This document shows positions 24,282 to 33,028 of a stretch of DNA of 64,000 nt, piece by piece. The stretch covers positions 1 to 64,000 of the forward strand of contig JACKLP010000003.1 in NCBI GenBank assembly GCA_024235875.1, in the 5' to 3' direction. The DNA comes from Burkholderiaceae bacterium. Lineage in GTDB: Bacteria; Pseudomonadota; Gammaproteobacteria; Burkholderiales; Burkholderiaceae_E. Positions within the stretch are counted from its first letter, which is position 1, and each line of letters opens with the position of its first letter. A program made the translations under genes and the position numbers. The notes under the pieces were generated by a model. It saw nothing but the letters and a program-made list of their open reading frames with translations. It ran no database searches and was not told the DNA's origin.

Positions 24282-24920
24282 CTACCCGGAAGCCGCGTCC
24301 CGTTCCCAATCGGCAAATCGTCGCATGGGCATGTTGAAGGTATCGGTGATGCGCACATAGCCGCCGGGGCTCTGCGTGCGACCGATCAGGTTCAGCTTCA
24401 GGCTGTCGATGTGGCAGCGCTGCGGATCGAGCACGGCCGCATCGTCGACATGGACCGCGACCACGTTGCCGAGCACGAGCCGGTTGGTCGACTGGATGTC
24501 CACGACCTGCTGTAGCCGGCACTCGTAGGCCACCGGGCTGCGCGCGATGCGCGGCACGCCGATCCTGGCCGAGGCGAGCGTCTCGAGCCCGGCGGTTTCG
24601 AGTTCGTTCCAACCCGCCGGGAAGTCGATCGCGGTGATGTTCATGGCCTCGGCCAAGGTGTCGGACACCATGTTCACGACGAACTCGCCGCGCGCCTCGA
24701 TGTTCGAGAGCGTGTCCTTCCAGCGGTCGGGATGCGGTCCGATGCCGATCCCGATCACCGGCGGCGCACCGGAGAAGCAGTTGAAGAACGAGAATGGCGC
24801 GGCATTGGTGCTGCCATCGTCATTGAGCGTGACGACCCAGGCGATCGGCCGGGGCAGGACGGTGGAGGACATCAGCTTGTACGCATTGGCCGAGCCGATC
24901 TGGTCGATGTCGAATTGCAT
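24282..24920 (-). CDS. Flavin reductase-like (FMN-binding split-barrel) protein
   Basis: A 212-residue protein of the DIM6/NTAB flavin reductase family: YKLMSSTVLPRPIAWVVT, APFSFFNCFSGAPPVIGIGI, KDTLSNIEARGEFVVNM. Members bind FMN and supply reduced flavin to oxygenases or reduce small substrates. It lies 44 bases upstream of the DMSP-lyase-like gene on the same strand, so the two may form an operon. A second member of the family is at 56972-57628. Confidence 0.85.
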   Translation of the reverse strand: MQFDIDQIGSANAYKLMSSTVLPRPIAWVVTLNDDGSTNAAPFSFFNCFSGAPPVIGIGIGPHPDRWKDTLSNIEARGEFVVNMVSDTLAEAMNITAIDFPAGWNELETAGLETLASARIGVPRIARSPVAYECRLQQVVDIQSTNRLVLGNVVAVHVDDAAVLDPQRCHIDSLKLNLIGRTQSPGGYVRITDTFNMPMRRFADWERDAASG

Positions 24921-25004
24921 GGCGTCTGTGTCGCGAACATAAAAGGGGGGGTGGAGCGTGCCGATGATGACACGCGCGCGGATGGCGCGCGGACGAACGG
25001 CGTC

Positions 25005-25033
25005 TTGTCAGTCTATTTTTATCCGGGTAATAT
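25005..25033 (+). promoter_or_regulatory. Sigma-70 type promoter before the DUF2239 gene
   Basis: TTGTCA (25005-25010, five of six to consensus) and TAATAT (25028-25033, four of six) are separated by exactly 17 bases in an unusually AT-rich patch, 31 bases before the ATG at 25065. Confidence 0.6.
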
Positions 25034-25064
25034 TCGACTTCCTGTTCCGACCGTGCCGCTACCC

Positions 25065-25691
25065 ATGATCTCTCCTGCATCCCATTCCAACGCCGCCGCC
25101 CCCCTCGGCTATTCCGGCTTCGAAGGTCATTCGCGCATCGCCAGCGGATCGCTGGCCGACTGCGCGGCCGCGATCCACCGGGCGCAGTCCCGTGCCCCGA
25201 CGCAGGCGCTGCTGGTGTTCGACGACGATACCGGCCAGGTGGTCGACATCGACGCCCGCGGCACGGCCGACGAGGTCCGGGCCCGCTACGAGCGTCCTGC
25301 CACCGAAGCCGCATCCACCGCCACGCCACCGGCGCCGGACGAGGCCGGCGCAGCGCGCGGCCGCGGCCGGCCCCGGCTCGGCGTGGTCGCGCGCGAAGTG
25401 ACCCTGCTGCCGCGTCACTGGGAATGGCTGGCCGAGCAGCCCGGCGGCGCATCGGTCGCGCTGCGCAAGCTGGTCGAAGCCGCCCGCCGCGCGGGACGTG
25501 ATGCGCACGATCGACGAAGGGCGCACGACCGGGCCTATCGCTTCATGGCGGCCATCGCCGGCAATCTGCCCGGCTACGAGGAAGCGATTCGTGCGCTGTT
25601 CGCCAACGACCGGGACGGGTTCTCGGAGCGCGTCGCGGGGTGGCCAGGCGACGTGCGCACGCATGCGCTGCAGCTCGGTTTCGGCGCATGA
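25065..25691 (+). CDS. DUF2239 family protein
   Basis: A 208-residue protein with the DUF2239 pattern: YSGFEGHSRIASGSLADCAAA near the start, ALLVFDDDTGQVVDID, a low-complexity Ala/Pro linker, GRPRLGVVAREVTLLPRHWEWLAEQPGGASVALRKLVEAAR, and a C-terminal YRFMAAIAGNLPGYEEAIRALF. Function unknown; the second half is highly basic and helical and could bind nucleic acid. A good promoter precedes it. Convergent with the sugar-acid kinase gene. Confidence 0.85.
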   Translation: MISPASHSNAAAPLGYSGFEGHSRIASGSLADCAAAIHRAQSRAPTQALLVFDDDTGQVVDIDARGTADEVRARYERPATEAASTATPPAPDEAGAARGRGRPRLGVVAREVTLLPRHWEWLAEQPGGASVALRKLVEAARRAGRDAHDRRRAHDRAYRFMAAIAGNLPGYEEAIRALFANDRDGFSERVAGWPGDVRTHALQLGFGA

Positions 25692-25720
25692 CGGCCGCGG
25701 TCGTTCTGCCGCCCAGACTC

Positions 25721-27154
25721 CTAGCCCCGGGTGCCCTCGCGCACCCGGCCGAAGAAGTCGGGCCCACCCATCTGCCCGCCCTTGAGCACGATCTGAAGCC
25801 CATCGCGGGCCGGATCCGCCGACCAGGCGCGGCACAGCGGCGCGCCAGGCACCAGCTCAGCGGCCACGGTGAGGGCGTCGATGCCCAACACCCCGGCGAC
25901 CTCGCCCGAACTGTCGCCGCCCGCCACGGCGATGCGGGCGAGCGGCACCCGCGCGAGCAGGCGGCGCATCACCTCGGCGAGCGCCGCGCCCACCGCCCGC
26001 GCCGCGTCGTCGCGCGCCAGGCCCGCCGCCGCTGCGATCGCATCGAAGCCGGTCACGCTCGGATCGTCGGGGCCCTCGGCGCTGAACACGATCGGACTGG
26101 CCCCGGCGGACACGGCCCTTGCGGCGATCGTCACGACGCGCTCGATCTCCTGCTCGCGGCGCTCGGCGACGATCGCCTGCGGCAGGCGAAGCCTTTCGGT
26201 CACGAAGCCGCTCGCCCGCGCCCAGGCGATCTGCGAAGCCGTCACCGGCGAGCAACTGCCGCTGACCGCGGCGATCGCGGCGACCGGCTCCGCGTGCGGT
26301 AGCGAATAAAACGAAGGCAGCATCCCGTCGGCGCGCCAGTGCGCGCTCAGCGCATATTGCAGCCCCGACGACGATGCGCTGAACACGCCGGCACCGCGCC
26401 GCTCCCAGACCAGTCGCCCGGCGGCGCGCTGGGTCTCGTCGTCGAGCACGTCGATCATCACGATCGGGATGTCGTCTGCGCTCAGCGCCTGCAGCCGGTC
26501 GGCGGCGGTTCCGGCCCGAAGCGCCAGCATGTCGATGAGCTCGATCCGTCGATCGGTCTGGTGCGACAGGTGTCGACGCAGGTCGGCCTCGTGCATCGGC
26601 GTGACCGGGTGCCGCGACATGGTCGGATGGCGATCGAGCCGATGGCCGACACCCGCGACGGCCGCGAACAGGTTGCCAAAGAGCTGGAAGCGCTGCAGCC
26701 GCGGCGCGCCGACGATGGTCGGTGACCAGGTGCCGGCGGGCATCGCGCGAACCCCGAGATCGATCGCGCGGCCGATCGATCCGATCTGCGGCGACGAATC
26801 GAAAGTCGAGCAGACCTTGTAGTGCAGGATCGGCGCGCCCAGCGCCGCCAATGCATCGAAGGCCGCCGGCAGGTTCGCATCCATCCACGCGGGCGAACGC
26901 GCACGCGAGGAACCCGCGAGGCCGACGCAGCGCGCGTCAGGGAAGCGGGCAAGCGTCTCGGCGAATCGATGTCGGGCTCGATCCGGGTGCGCGCACGCTT
27001 CGGCCAGGAACAGCACGGTGGGCACGCCGGCTGCCGCCATCGCCTCCATTGCATCGGTGGAGCCGGTGAAATCGTCGCCGTAGTAGGCGAGCAGCAATCC
27101 GTCTTCATCGCCGTGCGACGGCGAGCGGCTGGAGTGCTCGGGTGGCACGCTCAT
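25721..27154 (-). CDS. Four-carbon acid sugar kinase (DUF1537, OtnK/OiaK-like)
   Basis: A 477-residue kinase with N-terminal substrate domain YYGDDFTGSTDAMEAMA (about 24-40) and C-terminal nucleotide-binding domain ending in LKGGQMGGPDFFGRV. The family phosphorylates four-carbon acid sugars such as erythronate, threonate, denticulate or 3-oxo-isoapionate. Its ATG overlaps the stop of the RuBisCO-like gene as ATGA. That pairing is known from D-apionate pathways (OiaK with OiaX/XacX), so 3-oxo-isoapionate is the leading substrate candidate (inference). Confidence 0.85.
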   Translation of the reverse strand: MSVPPEHSSRSPSHGDEDGLLLAYYGDDFTGSTDAMEAMAAAGVPTVLFLAEACAHPDRARHRFAETLARFPDARCVGLAGSSRARSPAWMDANLPAAFDALAALGAPILHYKVCSTFDSSPQIGSIGRAIDLGVRAMPAGTWSPTIVGAPRLQRFQLFGNLFAAVAGVGHRLDRHPTMSRHPVTPMHEADLRRHLSHQTDRRIELIDMLALRAGTAADRLQALSADDIPIVMIDVLDDETQRAAGRLVWERRGAGVFSASSSGLQYALSAHWRADGMLPSFYSLPHAEPVAAIAAVSGSCSPVTASQIAWARASGFVTERLRLPQAIVAERREQEIERVVTIAARAVSAGASPIVFSAEGPDDPSVTGFDAIAAAAGLARDDAARAVGAALAEVMRRLLARVPLARIAVAGGDSSGEVAGVLGIDALTVAAELVPGAPLCRAWSADPARDGLQIVLKGGQMGGPDFFGRVREGTRG

Positions 27155-28398
27155 TTCCAGAAGCCCAGCGCCGCGCCCAGCTCGGGGACCGCCTTGGAAT
27201 GCGCGGCGAGCGACACGCCGGCCATCGCGGCGTCCCAGGCCGCGCGCATCGCCGTGACGCCCGCCGACACGCCGCCGGGATGCCCGAAGATGCCGCCACC
27301 GGCGGTGTGGATCAGGTCCGCGCTGCCGAGCGCTGCAAACGTGTCGTGCGCCTGGAGCCCGGTCTGGCCCGAGCTGAAGACCGGCATCGCGATCATCGGC
27401 GCGGCCGCCGAGATCGGTGCCAGCACGGCGCGCGCGGCGGCGATGACGCTGTCATCGGGCTCGCTGAACTTGTTGGCCAGCCCGTTCACGTGCAGGTGGT
27501 CGGCGCCGGCCAGGCGCCAGATCTTCTGCCACGGCGCATAGTCCCAGCCGAGTGCCGGGCTGCGGCTCAGATAGCCCCAGCCGGCACGGTGCGCATGGAT
27601 CGGCAGCTGTGCGTGGCGACGCAACTCGTGCAGGCCGACGAGACCCACCGAATTGAGGCAGACCATCACGCAACTGCCGCCCAGCTCGAGCACGAGGTCG
27701 TGCCGACGGCGCATCTGGTCCAGGTCCCCGGTCAGGTTGAACGCAACCATCGCCTTGCGGCCGCTGCGATCAGCGGCCTCGTTGACCACCCGCATCACCG
27801 CACGCGCTCTTTCGTCGAACGGGCACGCCGGACCGTCGGCCTGCAACTCGTCGTCCTTGATGAAGTCGATGCCGCCCGCCACCAGCGCCTCGACCTGCTC
27901 GGCAGTTTCGTCCACCGACAAGCCCACGCTGGGCTTGATGATGGTGCCGATCATGGGGCCATGCGTCACGCCCGAGAGCCGGCGCGTGCCGTCGACACCG
28001 AAGGCCGGGCCGGGATAGGCATCGGTGAACGCACGCGGCAACTGAAGGTCGGTGATGCGCAGCCCCGTCACGGCGCGCAACTCGAACAGGTTCCCGGCCA
28101 CCGTGGCCATCAGCGTGGGCAGGCAGGCACCGAGGTTGCCGATCGGCCACGACAGCTCGAGCACACAGCGCGTGTAGCGCGTGGCTCGCACCGGCGTGGG
28201 CAGGCTGGGCACCGGCGCGGTGTCGAGCCGCTCGAGCCGCTCGACGCGTGCGCCGGCCCGAGCCTTGAGTTCCGGCGTCTCGTTGGGCAACGCCACGAAG
28301 GTACCGCTGGACTGCTCGCCGGCGATGATCTCGGCGGCGCGCTCGGGGTCGTCGCCGGTTTCGAGCCAGTAGGTCGCGTGGATGCGTTCGGTGGGCAA
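27151..28398 (-). CDS. RuBisCO-like protein (type IV large-subunit family, OiaX/XacX-like)
   Basis: About 415 residues of the RuBisCO large-subunit superfamily: GTIIKPSVGLS with Lys155, the carbamylation motif GGIDFIKDDEL with Lys181, and SSGQTG in the phosphate-binding region, so metal and phosphate sites look intact. Linked to a DUF1537 kinase it probably decarboxylates or hydrolyses a branched 3-oxo sugar-acid phosphate, as in apionate catabolism, rather than fixing CO2. The start is uncertain: no ATG precedes ERIHATYW closely. TTG at 28398 has GCGAG at suitable spacing; TTG 28404 and ATG 28506 are alternatives. Confidence 0.85.
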   Translation of the reverse strand: MPTERIHATYWLETGDDPERAAEIIAGEQSSGTFVALPNETPELKARAGARVERLERLDTAPVPSLPTPVRATRYTRCVLELSWPIGNLGACLPTLMATVAGNLFELRAVTGLRITDLQLPRAFTDAYPGPAFGVDGTRRLSGVTHGPMIGTIIKPSVGLSVDETAEQVEALVAGGIDFIKDDELQADGPACPFDERARAVMRVVNEAADRSGRKAMVAFNLTGDLDQMRRRHDLVLELGGSCVMVCLNSVGLVGLHELRRHAQLPIHAHRAGWGYLSRSPALGWDYAPWQKIWRLAGADHLHVNGLANKFSEPDDSVIAAARAVLAPISAAAPMIAMPVFSSGQTGLQAHDTFAALGSADLIHTAGGGIFGHPGGVSAGVTAMRAAWDAAMAGVSLAAHSKAVPELGAALGFWK

Positions 28399-28504
28399 GG
28401 CCAACTCGCGGGTAGGGACCGGGGATTCCAATGCTAGCCGCGTTCGCCTGAAAGTCCCGCGCGCACTAAGATTCGCTACCACGTCACTCCACGCGAAACG
28501 AACC

Positions 28505-28969
28505 ATGACCGTCGCCACCGCGACCCATATCGCACCCGCCACCAATCCTGCGCCGATGTCGCCCTTCCACCTGGCCTTCCCGGTGCACGACATCGCCGCT
28601 GCGCGCGGCTTCTATGGCGGGCTGCTCGGCTGTCCCGAGGGCCGCAGTGCCGAGGACTGGGTCGATTTCAACTTCTACGGCCACCAGATCGTGGCCCACC
28701 TGGCGCCGGCCGAGTGCGGCGACACGCAGCGCAATGCCGTCGACGGCCATGGCGTACCGGTCAGGCACTTCGGTATCGTCCTGCCGATGTCGGCATGGGA
28801 AGCGCTGGCCCAGCACCTCCGGGCGCACGGCGTGGCCTTCGTCATCGAACCCTACATCCGCTTCGCAGGCGAACCCGGCGAGCAGGCGACGATGTTCTTC
28901 CTGGATCCGTCGGGCAACGCGATCGAGGTGAAGGCCTTCGCCGACATCAAAAGCTTGTACGCGAAGTAG
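28505..28969 (+). CDS. VOC family protein
   Basis: A 154-residue single VOC domain: FHLAFPVHDIAAARGFYGGLLGC, WVDFNFYGHQIVAHL with a metal-type His, and DPSGNAIEVKAFADI with the C-terminal Glu. Resembles small glyoxalase/bleomycin-resistance proteins often seen beside catabolic genes. An internal ATG at 28556 gives a shorter form starting MSPFHLAF. Divergent from the RuBisCO-like gene with about 100 bases between the likely starts. Confidence 0.8.
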   Translation: MTVATATHIAPATNPAPMSPFHLAFPVHDIAAARGFYGGLLGCPEGRSAEDWVDFNFYGHQIVAHLAPAECGDTQRNAVDGHGVPVRHFGIVLPMSAWEALAQHLRAHGVAFVIEPYIRFAGEPGEQATMFFLDPSGNAIEVKAFADIKSLYAK

Positions 28970-29028
28970 GCGCGCACCGGGTCGATGCCGAGCACCGACT
29001 CGAACGGGCGGTGCCGGCGGACCGGTGT

Positions 29029-30141
29029 TCACGGACTGAAGATGAACACCAGGTAGATCAGGAAGATCAGCAGGTGGACCGCGCCTTGCAAGACGTTGGT
29101 CCGCACGCCACCGAAGGTCAGCGTGCTCACGAACAGGGTCAGCAGCAGCAGGACCAGGTCGGTCCCACGCAGGCCGAGCACGACGCGATAGCCCGACGCC
29201 ATCCCGAAGATCAGCACCGCCGGGATCGTCAGCCCGATCGTCGAGAGCGCGCCGCCCAGGAAGACATTGACCGAGTGCTGCAGCTTGTCCGAGAGTGCCG
29301 CCCGAAACGCACTGACGCTCTCGGGCAGCAGGGTCAGCGTCGCGATCAGGATGCCGCCCAGCGCGGTGGGCAGGCCCATGCGATTGATGCCATAGTCGAC
29401 GATCCTCGCGAGTTCTCTGCCCAGCGCGATGATGATCGCCAACGTGGCGATCAGCAGCAGGAAATGCCAGTGGCTGCGCATCGGTGCCGTGGCATGCCCG
29501 GCGTCGGCCGGCTCGCCGGATGCGCCGTGCTCGATATCCGCGAAGAACTCGCGGTGACGCGTCGTCTGGATGCCCAGGAAGATCAGGTAGAACAGCACCG
29601 TGGCGGCGCCGACCGCGAAGGACTGGCTGTCGTCGAGCATCCCGGTCCCGGCCTTGGTGAAGTTCGGCAGCACCAGGCCGATCACGGCCAGCGGAATCAA
29701 GGCCGCAAGATAGGCGCGGGCGCCCTCCAGGTTGAACTCCTGCAGGCGATGCCGCAGGCCGCCCGCCAGCAGGACCACGCCCACGACCCCGTTCATCGTC
29801 AGCATCAGGCCGGCGAAGATCGTGTCGCGCGCCATCGTGGGATCGGCCTTGCCGGTCACCATCACCAGCACGATCAGCGGCACCTCGATCGCGAGAATCG
29901 AGAGCGTGAGCAGGAGCGAGCCCTGCGGCTCGCCCAGGCGATGGCCGAGTTCCCCCGCGTGAGCGATCGCACGAAACGCGCAGCCCATGATCAGCACGAC
30001 GAGCACGACGAACGCGATCGCGCGCGTGCCGGGCAGCTTCGCGCTGGTCAGCACGCCCTCGCCGAGCGTTGAAAGGACGGCAAGGGCCAGCAGCCCCGCG
30101 ATCGGCGGCCATTCGGATTTCATCGCCTGGAGCGCGCGCAT
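29029..30141 (-). CDS. chaA: Calcium/sodium:proton antiporter, ChaA family
   Basis: A 370-residue inner-membrane protein with about eleven hydrophobic segments and the two cation-exchanger repeats, each with an acidic membrane motif: GNGVLTS-like GEGVLTS with EVPLIVLV, and LPESVSAFRAAL in the second half. The family exports Ca2+ or Na+/K+ in exchange for protons. GGGAGAG precedes the ATG. Independent of its neighbours. Confidence 0.88.
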   Translation of the reverse strand: MRALQAMKSEWPPIAGLLALAVLSTLGEGVLTSAKLPGTRAIAFVVLVVLIMGCAFRAIAHAGELGHRLGEPQGSLLLTLSILAIEVPLIVLVMVTGKADPTMARDTIFAGLMLTMNGVVGVVLLAGGLRHRLQEFNLEGARAYLAALIPLAVIGLVLPNFTKAGTGMLDDSQSFAVGAATVLFYLIFLGIQTTRHREFFADIEHGASGEPADAGHATAPMRSHWHFLLLIATLAIIIALGRELARIVDYGINRMGLPTALGGILIATLTLLPESVSAFRAALSDKLQHSVNVFLGGALSTIGLTIPAVLIFGMASGYRVVLGLRGTDLVLLLLTLFVSTLTFGGVRTNVLQGAVHLLIFLIYLVFIFSP

Positions 30142-30252
30142 TACCGTTCTCTCCCGAGGCAGGCCGCACGACGCGCTTTTCGACGGTCCAACGCGCCGAT
30201 GACGGGTGGCCTGGACGATCCGCCTTGCGGGCGGCTATCCCATCGACCGCGG

Positions 30253-30453
30253 ATGAATTCTCCGCAAAGCGTTTCGCTGCCTGTGCGTACCATCACCGCT
30301 CTCCTCGCCCCGATCGTCGTGCTCGTCGCACTCGTTTCGGGCTGCGCCACGCCCGGCGCTTTGGATGGCTTTTCGGGGACGTATCGCTTGTCCGGCCCGA
30401 AGCCCAAGACCTACATGGTAGTTCGGTCGATCGGCAGCGGTCAGTGCGACTGA
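30253..30453 (+). CDS. Small predicted lipoprotein
   Basis: A 66-residue peptide with a hydrophobic signal (TALLAPIVVLVALVSGC) ending in a lipobox VSGC with Cys31, then about 35 residues (ATPGALDGFSGTYRLSG). No family recognised. No ribosome-binding site is visible before the ATG, which lowers confidence. The 148 bases after it up to the acyl-CoA dehydrogenase hold nothing I recognise. Confidence 0.5.
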   Translation: MNSPQSVSLPVRTITALLAPIVVLVALVSGCATPGALDGFSGTYRLSGPKPKTYMVVRSIGSGQCD

Positions 30454-30601
30454 TCTCTTGCGCGCTCATTGTCACCCTACGCCCGCTTGCCTTGCGGTGC
30501 AGTCTGTTCCGAGCGCGACAAACGCATCGATCAGGGTTCGTCGCGGCGTTGGCTTGCTGGTCCCGCTAAGATCTCCGGATCGTCCCCAAGGATGGCCCGA
30601 G

Positions 30602-31807
30602 ATGAGTGAACCCCAAGCCCCGGCACTCGACGCCTTCCGGCGCGAAGTGCGCGATTGGCTCGCCGCCAACTGCCCCGCCGAGCCCGACTTCCTGTTGCCC
30701 GAATCCTTCATGGAGGTGGGCACCGACGCGCAGTTCGAATTCCTGCGCGCCTGGCAGCGCAAGGTCTACGAGGCCGGCTACCTGGGCATGGCCTGGCCGG
30801 CCGAGTACGGCGGCGGCGGCCGGCCGCAGGTGTTCCAGGACATCGTCAATGAAGAGATGGCGCACCTGAAGGTGCCTTTCGTGCCCAATACCATCGGCCT
30901 GAACTGGGCCGGGCCGCTGATCCTCGCGATCGGCACCGAGGCCGAGAAGCAGCGCTACATCCGCGGCATCCTCAGTGCCGAGGACATCTGGTGCCAGGGC
31001 TTTTCGGAGCCCGACCAGGGCTCGGACCTGGCCAATTGCCAGACCCGCGCCGTTCGCGACGGCGATCACTACGTGATCAACGGCTCCAAGATCTGGACCA
31101 GCCTGGGTTCCTACGCGAAGTACATGATCCTGCTCGCGCGCACCGACCCGGCCAAGCCGCGCTACGACGGCCTGTCCTACTTTCTCGTGCCGATGCATAC
31201 GCCCGGTATCGAGACCCGTCCGATCCGCAAGCTCACCGGCGAGTACGGCTTCACGCAGACCTTCTTCCGTGATGCACGCATCCCGGCCGACTGCCTGATG
31301 GGCCGCGAGGGCGAGGGCTGGAAGATCGCGATGCTCACGCTCACCTTCGAGCGCTCGGTCACCGGTGGCCAGGCGGGCGGGCTGATGCGGATGCACCAGA
31401 GCGTGGACGATATCGTCGCGCTGGCGCGCGAATCGCGCCGCGATGGTCGCCCGGCGCTCGAAGATCCCTTCGTTCGTGACCAGCTCGTGCGCTTCATCAT
31501 CGAGGACCAGGGCGATCGACTGTGCGCATCGCGCGGTCGCATCGAGGCGCTGTGCAACGAGCGACCGCAGGCGCTGGGGCTGTCGGCAAAGCTTCGCCGC
31601 AGCGAGCATGCGCGCCGACTCTACCAGTTCGCGCTGTCGCTGCAGGGCGCCAATGCCGTGCGCTACGTGGGCGACGCCAGCGCCGTGGACGGCGGCAAGT
31701 GGCAGCGCGCCTACCTGAACGCGTTCTCGAGCACGATCGGCGGCGGTACCAGCCAGATCCAGGCCAACATCATCGGCGAGCGCGTGCTCGGCCTGCCCAA
31801 GGACTGA
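30602..31807 (+). CDS. Acyl-CoA dehydrogenase
   Basis: A 401-residue FAD-dependent acyl-CoA dehydrogenase: FAD/substrate motif QGFSEPDQGSDLANCQTRA, IKTWTS-like GSKIWTSLGSYA, and the C-terminal TIGGGTSQIQANIIGERVLGLPK. It introduces a trans-2 double bond into an acyl-CoA. Followed after four bases by a second, shorter acyl-CoA dehydrogenase; adjacent pairs in other bacteria form heterotetramers acting on bulky side chains, so an alpha2-beta2 enzyme is possible. Confidence 0.92.
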   Translation: MSEPQAPALDAFRREVRDWLAANCPAEPDFLLPESFMEVGTDAQFEFLRAWQRKVYEAGYLGMAWPAEYGGGGRPQVFQDIVNEEMAHLKVPFVPNTIGLNWAGPLILAIGTEAEKQRYIRGILSAEDIWCQGFSEPDQGSDLANCQTRAVRDGDHYVINGSKIWTSLGSYAKYMILLARTDPAKPRYDGLSYFLVPMHTPGIETRPIRKLTGEYGFTQTFFRDARIPADCLMGREGEGWKIAMLTLTFERSVTGGQAGGLMRMHQSVDDIVALARESRRDGRPALEDPFVRDQLVRFIIEDQGDRLCASRGRIEALCNERPQALGLSAKLRRSEHARRLYQFALSLQGANAVRYVGDASAVDGGKWQRAYLNAFSSTIGGGTSQIQANIIGERVLGLPKD

Positions 31808-31811
31808 AGCG

Positions 31812-32948
31812 ATGAACGCATTGAGTACCGCGATCACGTTCGGCGACGAGCAGGCCATGCTGCTCGATACCGCGGCGGGCTTCTGCCGCGAGAAGTCGCC
31901 GCTCGCCGCCGTCCGCGCCCTGATCGACGCCGAGAACGGCTTCGATCAGGGCGTCTGGCGCGAGATGATCGAGCTGGGTTGGCCCGGCGTCGCCGTGCCC
32001 GAGCGCTTCGGGGGCGTCGGCCTGTCGCTCGCCGAGGCCGCGACGATCGCCGAGCCGATGGGCCGCCACCTGATGGCGACGCCTTTCGCCAGCACGCAGC
32101 TGTTCGTTCAGGGCGTGCTGGCCGGCGCAAGCGAGGCCTGGCAGCAGCGGCTGTTGCCCGCCATCTGCGCGGGCGAGGTCGGCACGGTGGCACTGTCCGA
32201 GGACGACGGCGACTGGAACCTGGCCGCACCGGATTGCACAGCCACGCTTGGCGACACCGCCGCCACGCTCTCGGGCGCCAAGACGCTGGTCTGCGACGCG
32301 GATGTCGCTCGGCATTTCCTGGTCTCGGTCTTGCTCGATGGCTCGCCGGCGCTTGCCGTGCTCGATGCGAGCGCCCTCGATGCTTCGCGGCGCCGACGCG
32401 AGATCGTCATCGACGAGACCCGGCGCTGCTTTCGGATCGAACTCGACGGGCTCGAGCTGGCGCCAGACGCACTGATCCGCGGCGATGCCGCATTGAACGC
32501 GCTGCGCGCCATCCGCAACGCCGCGCTGCTGCTGTTCTCGGCCGAGGCCGCGGGCGGTATCGCGGGTGCGCTCGACGTGATCGTCGACTACCTGAACCTG
32601 CGCACCGCGTTCGGTCGCAAGATCGGCAGCTACCAGTCGCTAAAGCACAGTTGCGCCGAGATCCTGATCGCGCTGGAACGAACCCGCTCGCATCTCTACC
32701 ATGCCGCCACGCTGATGGCTGCCGGCGAGAATGCCGAGATCGCGCTGCGCATGGCCAAGGCCGAGGCCGGTGACGGGCTGGTGAACGCCGGCGACCGTGG
32801 CGTCCAATTCCACGGAGGTTTCGGGTTCACCTACGAATGCGACGCCCAGCTCTATCTGCGCCGTGGCCTGTGGCTGCAGCATCTCTACGGCGATGCCGCG
32901 CATCATCGGCGCCGGCTGGCCGAACTCCTGCTCGATCCGCAGCCATGA
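31812..32948 (+). CDS. Acyl-CoA dehydrogenase, partner subunit
   Basis: A 378-residue acyl-CoA dehydrogenase-like protein with a shorter, divergent middle domain (VALSEDDGDWNLAAP instead of the usual TEPxxGSD) and the conserved C-terminal GGFGFTYECDAQLYLRR. The weak FAD/substrate motif fits the partner subunit of a heteromeric dehydrogenase with the preceding gene, four bases upstream. Its operon ends at a strong inverted repeat. Confidence 0.88.
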   Translation: MNALSTAITFGDEQAMLLDTAAGFCREKSPLAAVRALIDAENGFDQGVWREMIELGWPGVAVPERFGGVGLSLAEAATIAEPMGRHLMATPFASTQLFVQGVLAGASEAWQQRLLPAICAGEVGTVALSEDDGDWNLAAPDCTATLGDTAATLSGAKTLVCDADVARHFLVSVLLDGSPALAVLDASALDASRRRREIVIDETRRCFRIELDGLELAPDALIRGDAALNALRAIRNAALLLFSAEAAGGIAGALDVIVDYLNLRTAFGRKIGSYQSLKHSCAEILIALERTRSHLYHAATLMAAGENAEIALRMAKAEAGDGLVNAGDRGVQFHGGFGFTYECDAQLYLRRGLWLQHLYGDAAHHRRRLAELLLDPQP

Positions 32949-32981
32949 GCCTCGGCGGATCGCTCGCTCACGGATGCGCGC

Positions 32982-33028
32982 GGCGGCCTGAGCGCCGCCA
33001 CGATGCCCGAGCCGGCGCTCAGGCCGCC
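32982..33028. terminator. Perfect 16-bp inverted repeat between convergent genes
   Basis: GGCGGCCTGAGCGCCG (32982-32997) and its exact complement (33013-33028) are separated by 15 bases between the acyl-CoA dehydrogenase operon and the convergent GntR gene; the right arm covers the last codons of the GntR gene. A bidirectional terminator or RNA-stabilising stem is likely, although no T tract follows. Confidence 0.55.

Noticed and set aside
25721..26888. Minus-strand alternative frame within the sugar-acid kinase region
   Set aside because: It is a shadow of the DUF1537 kinase, whose motifs are complete in the other frame.
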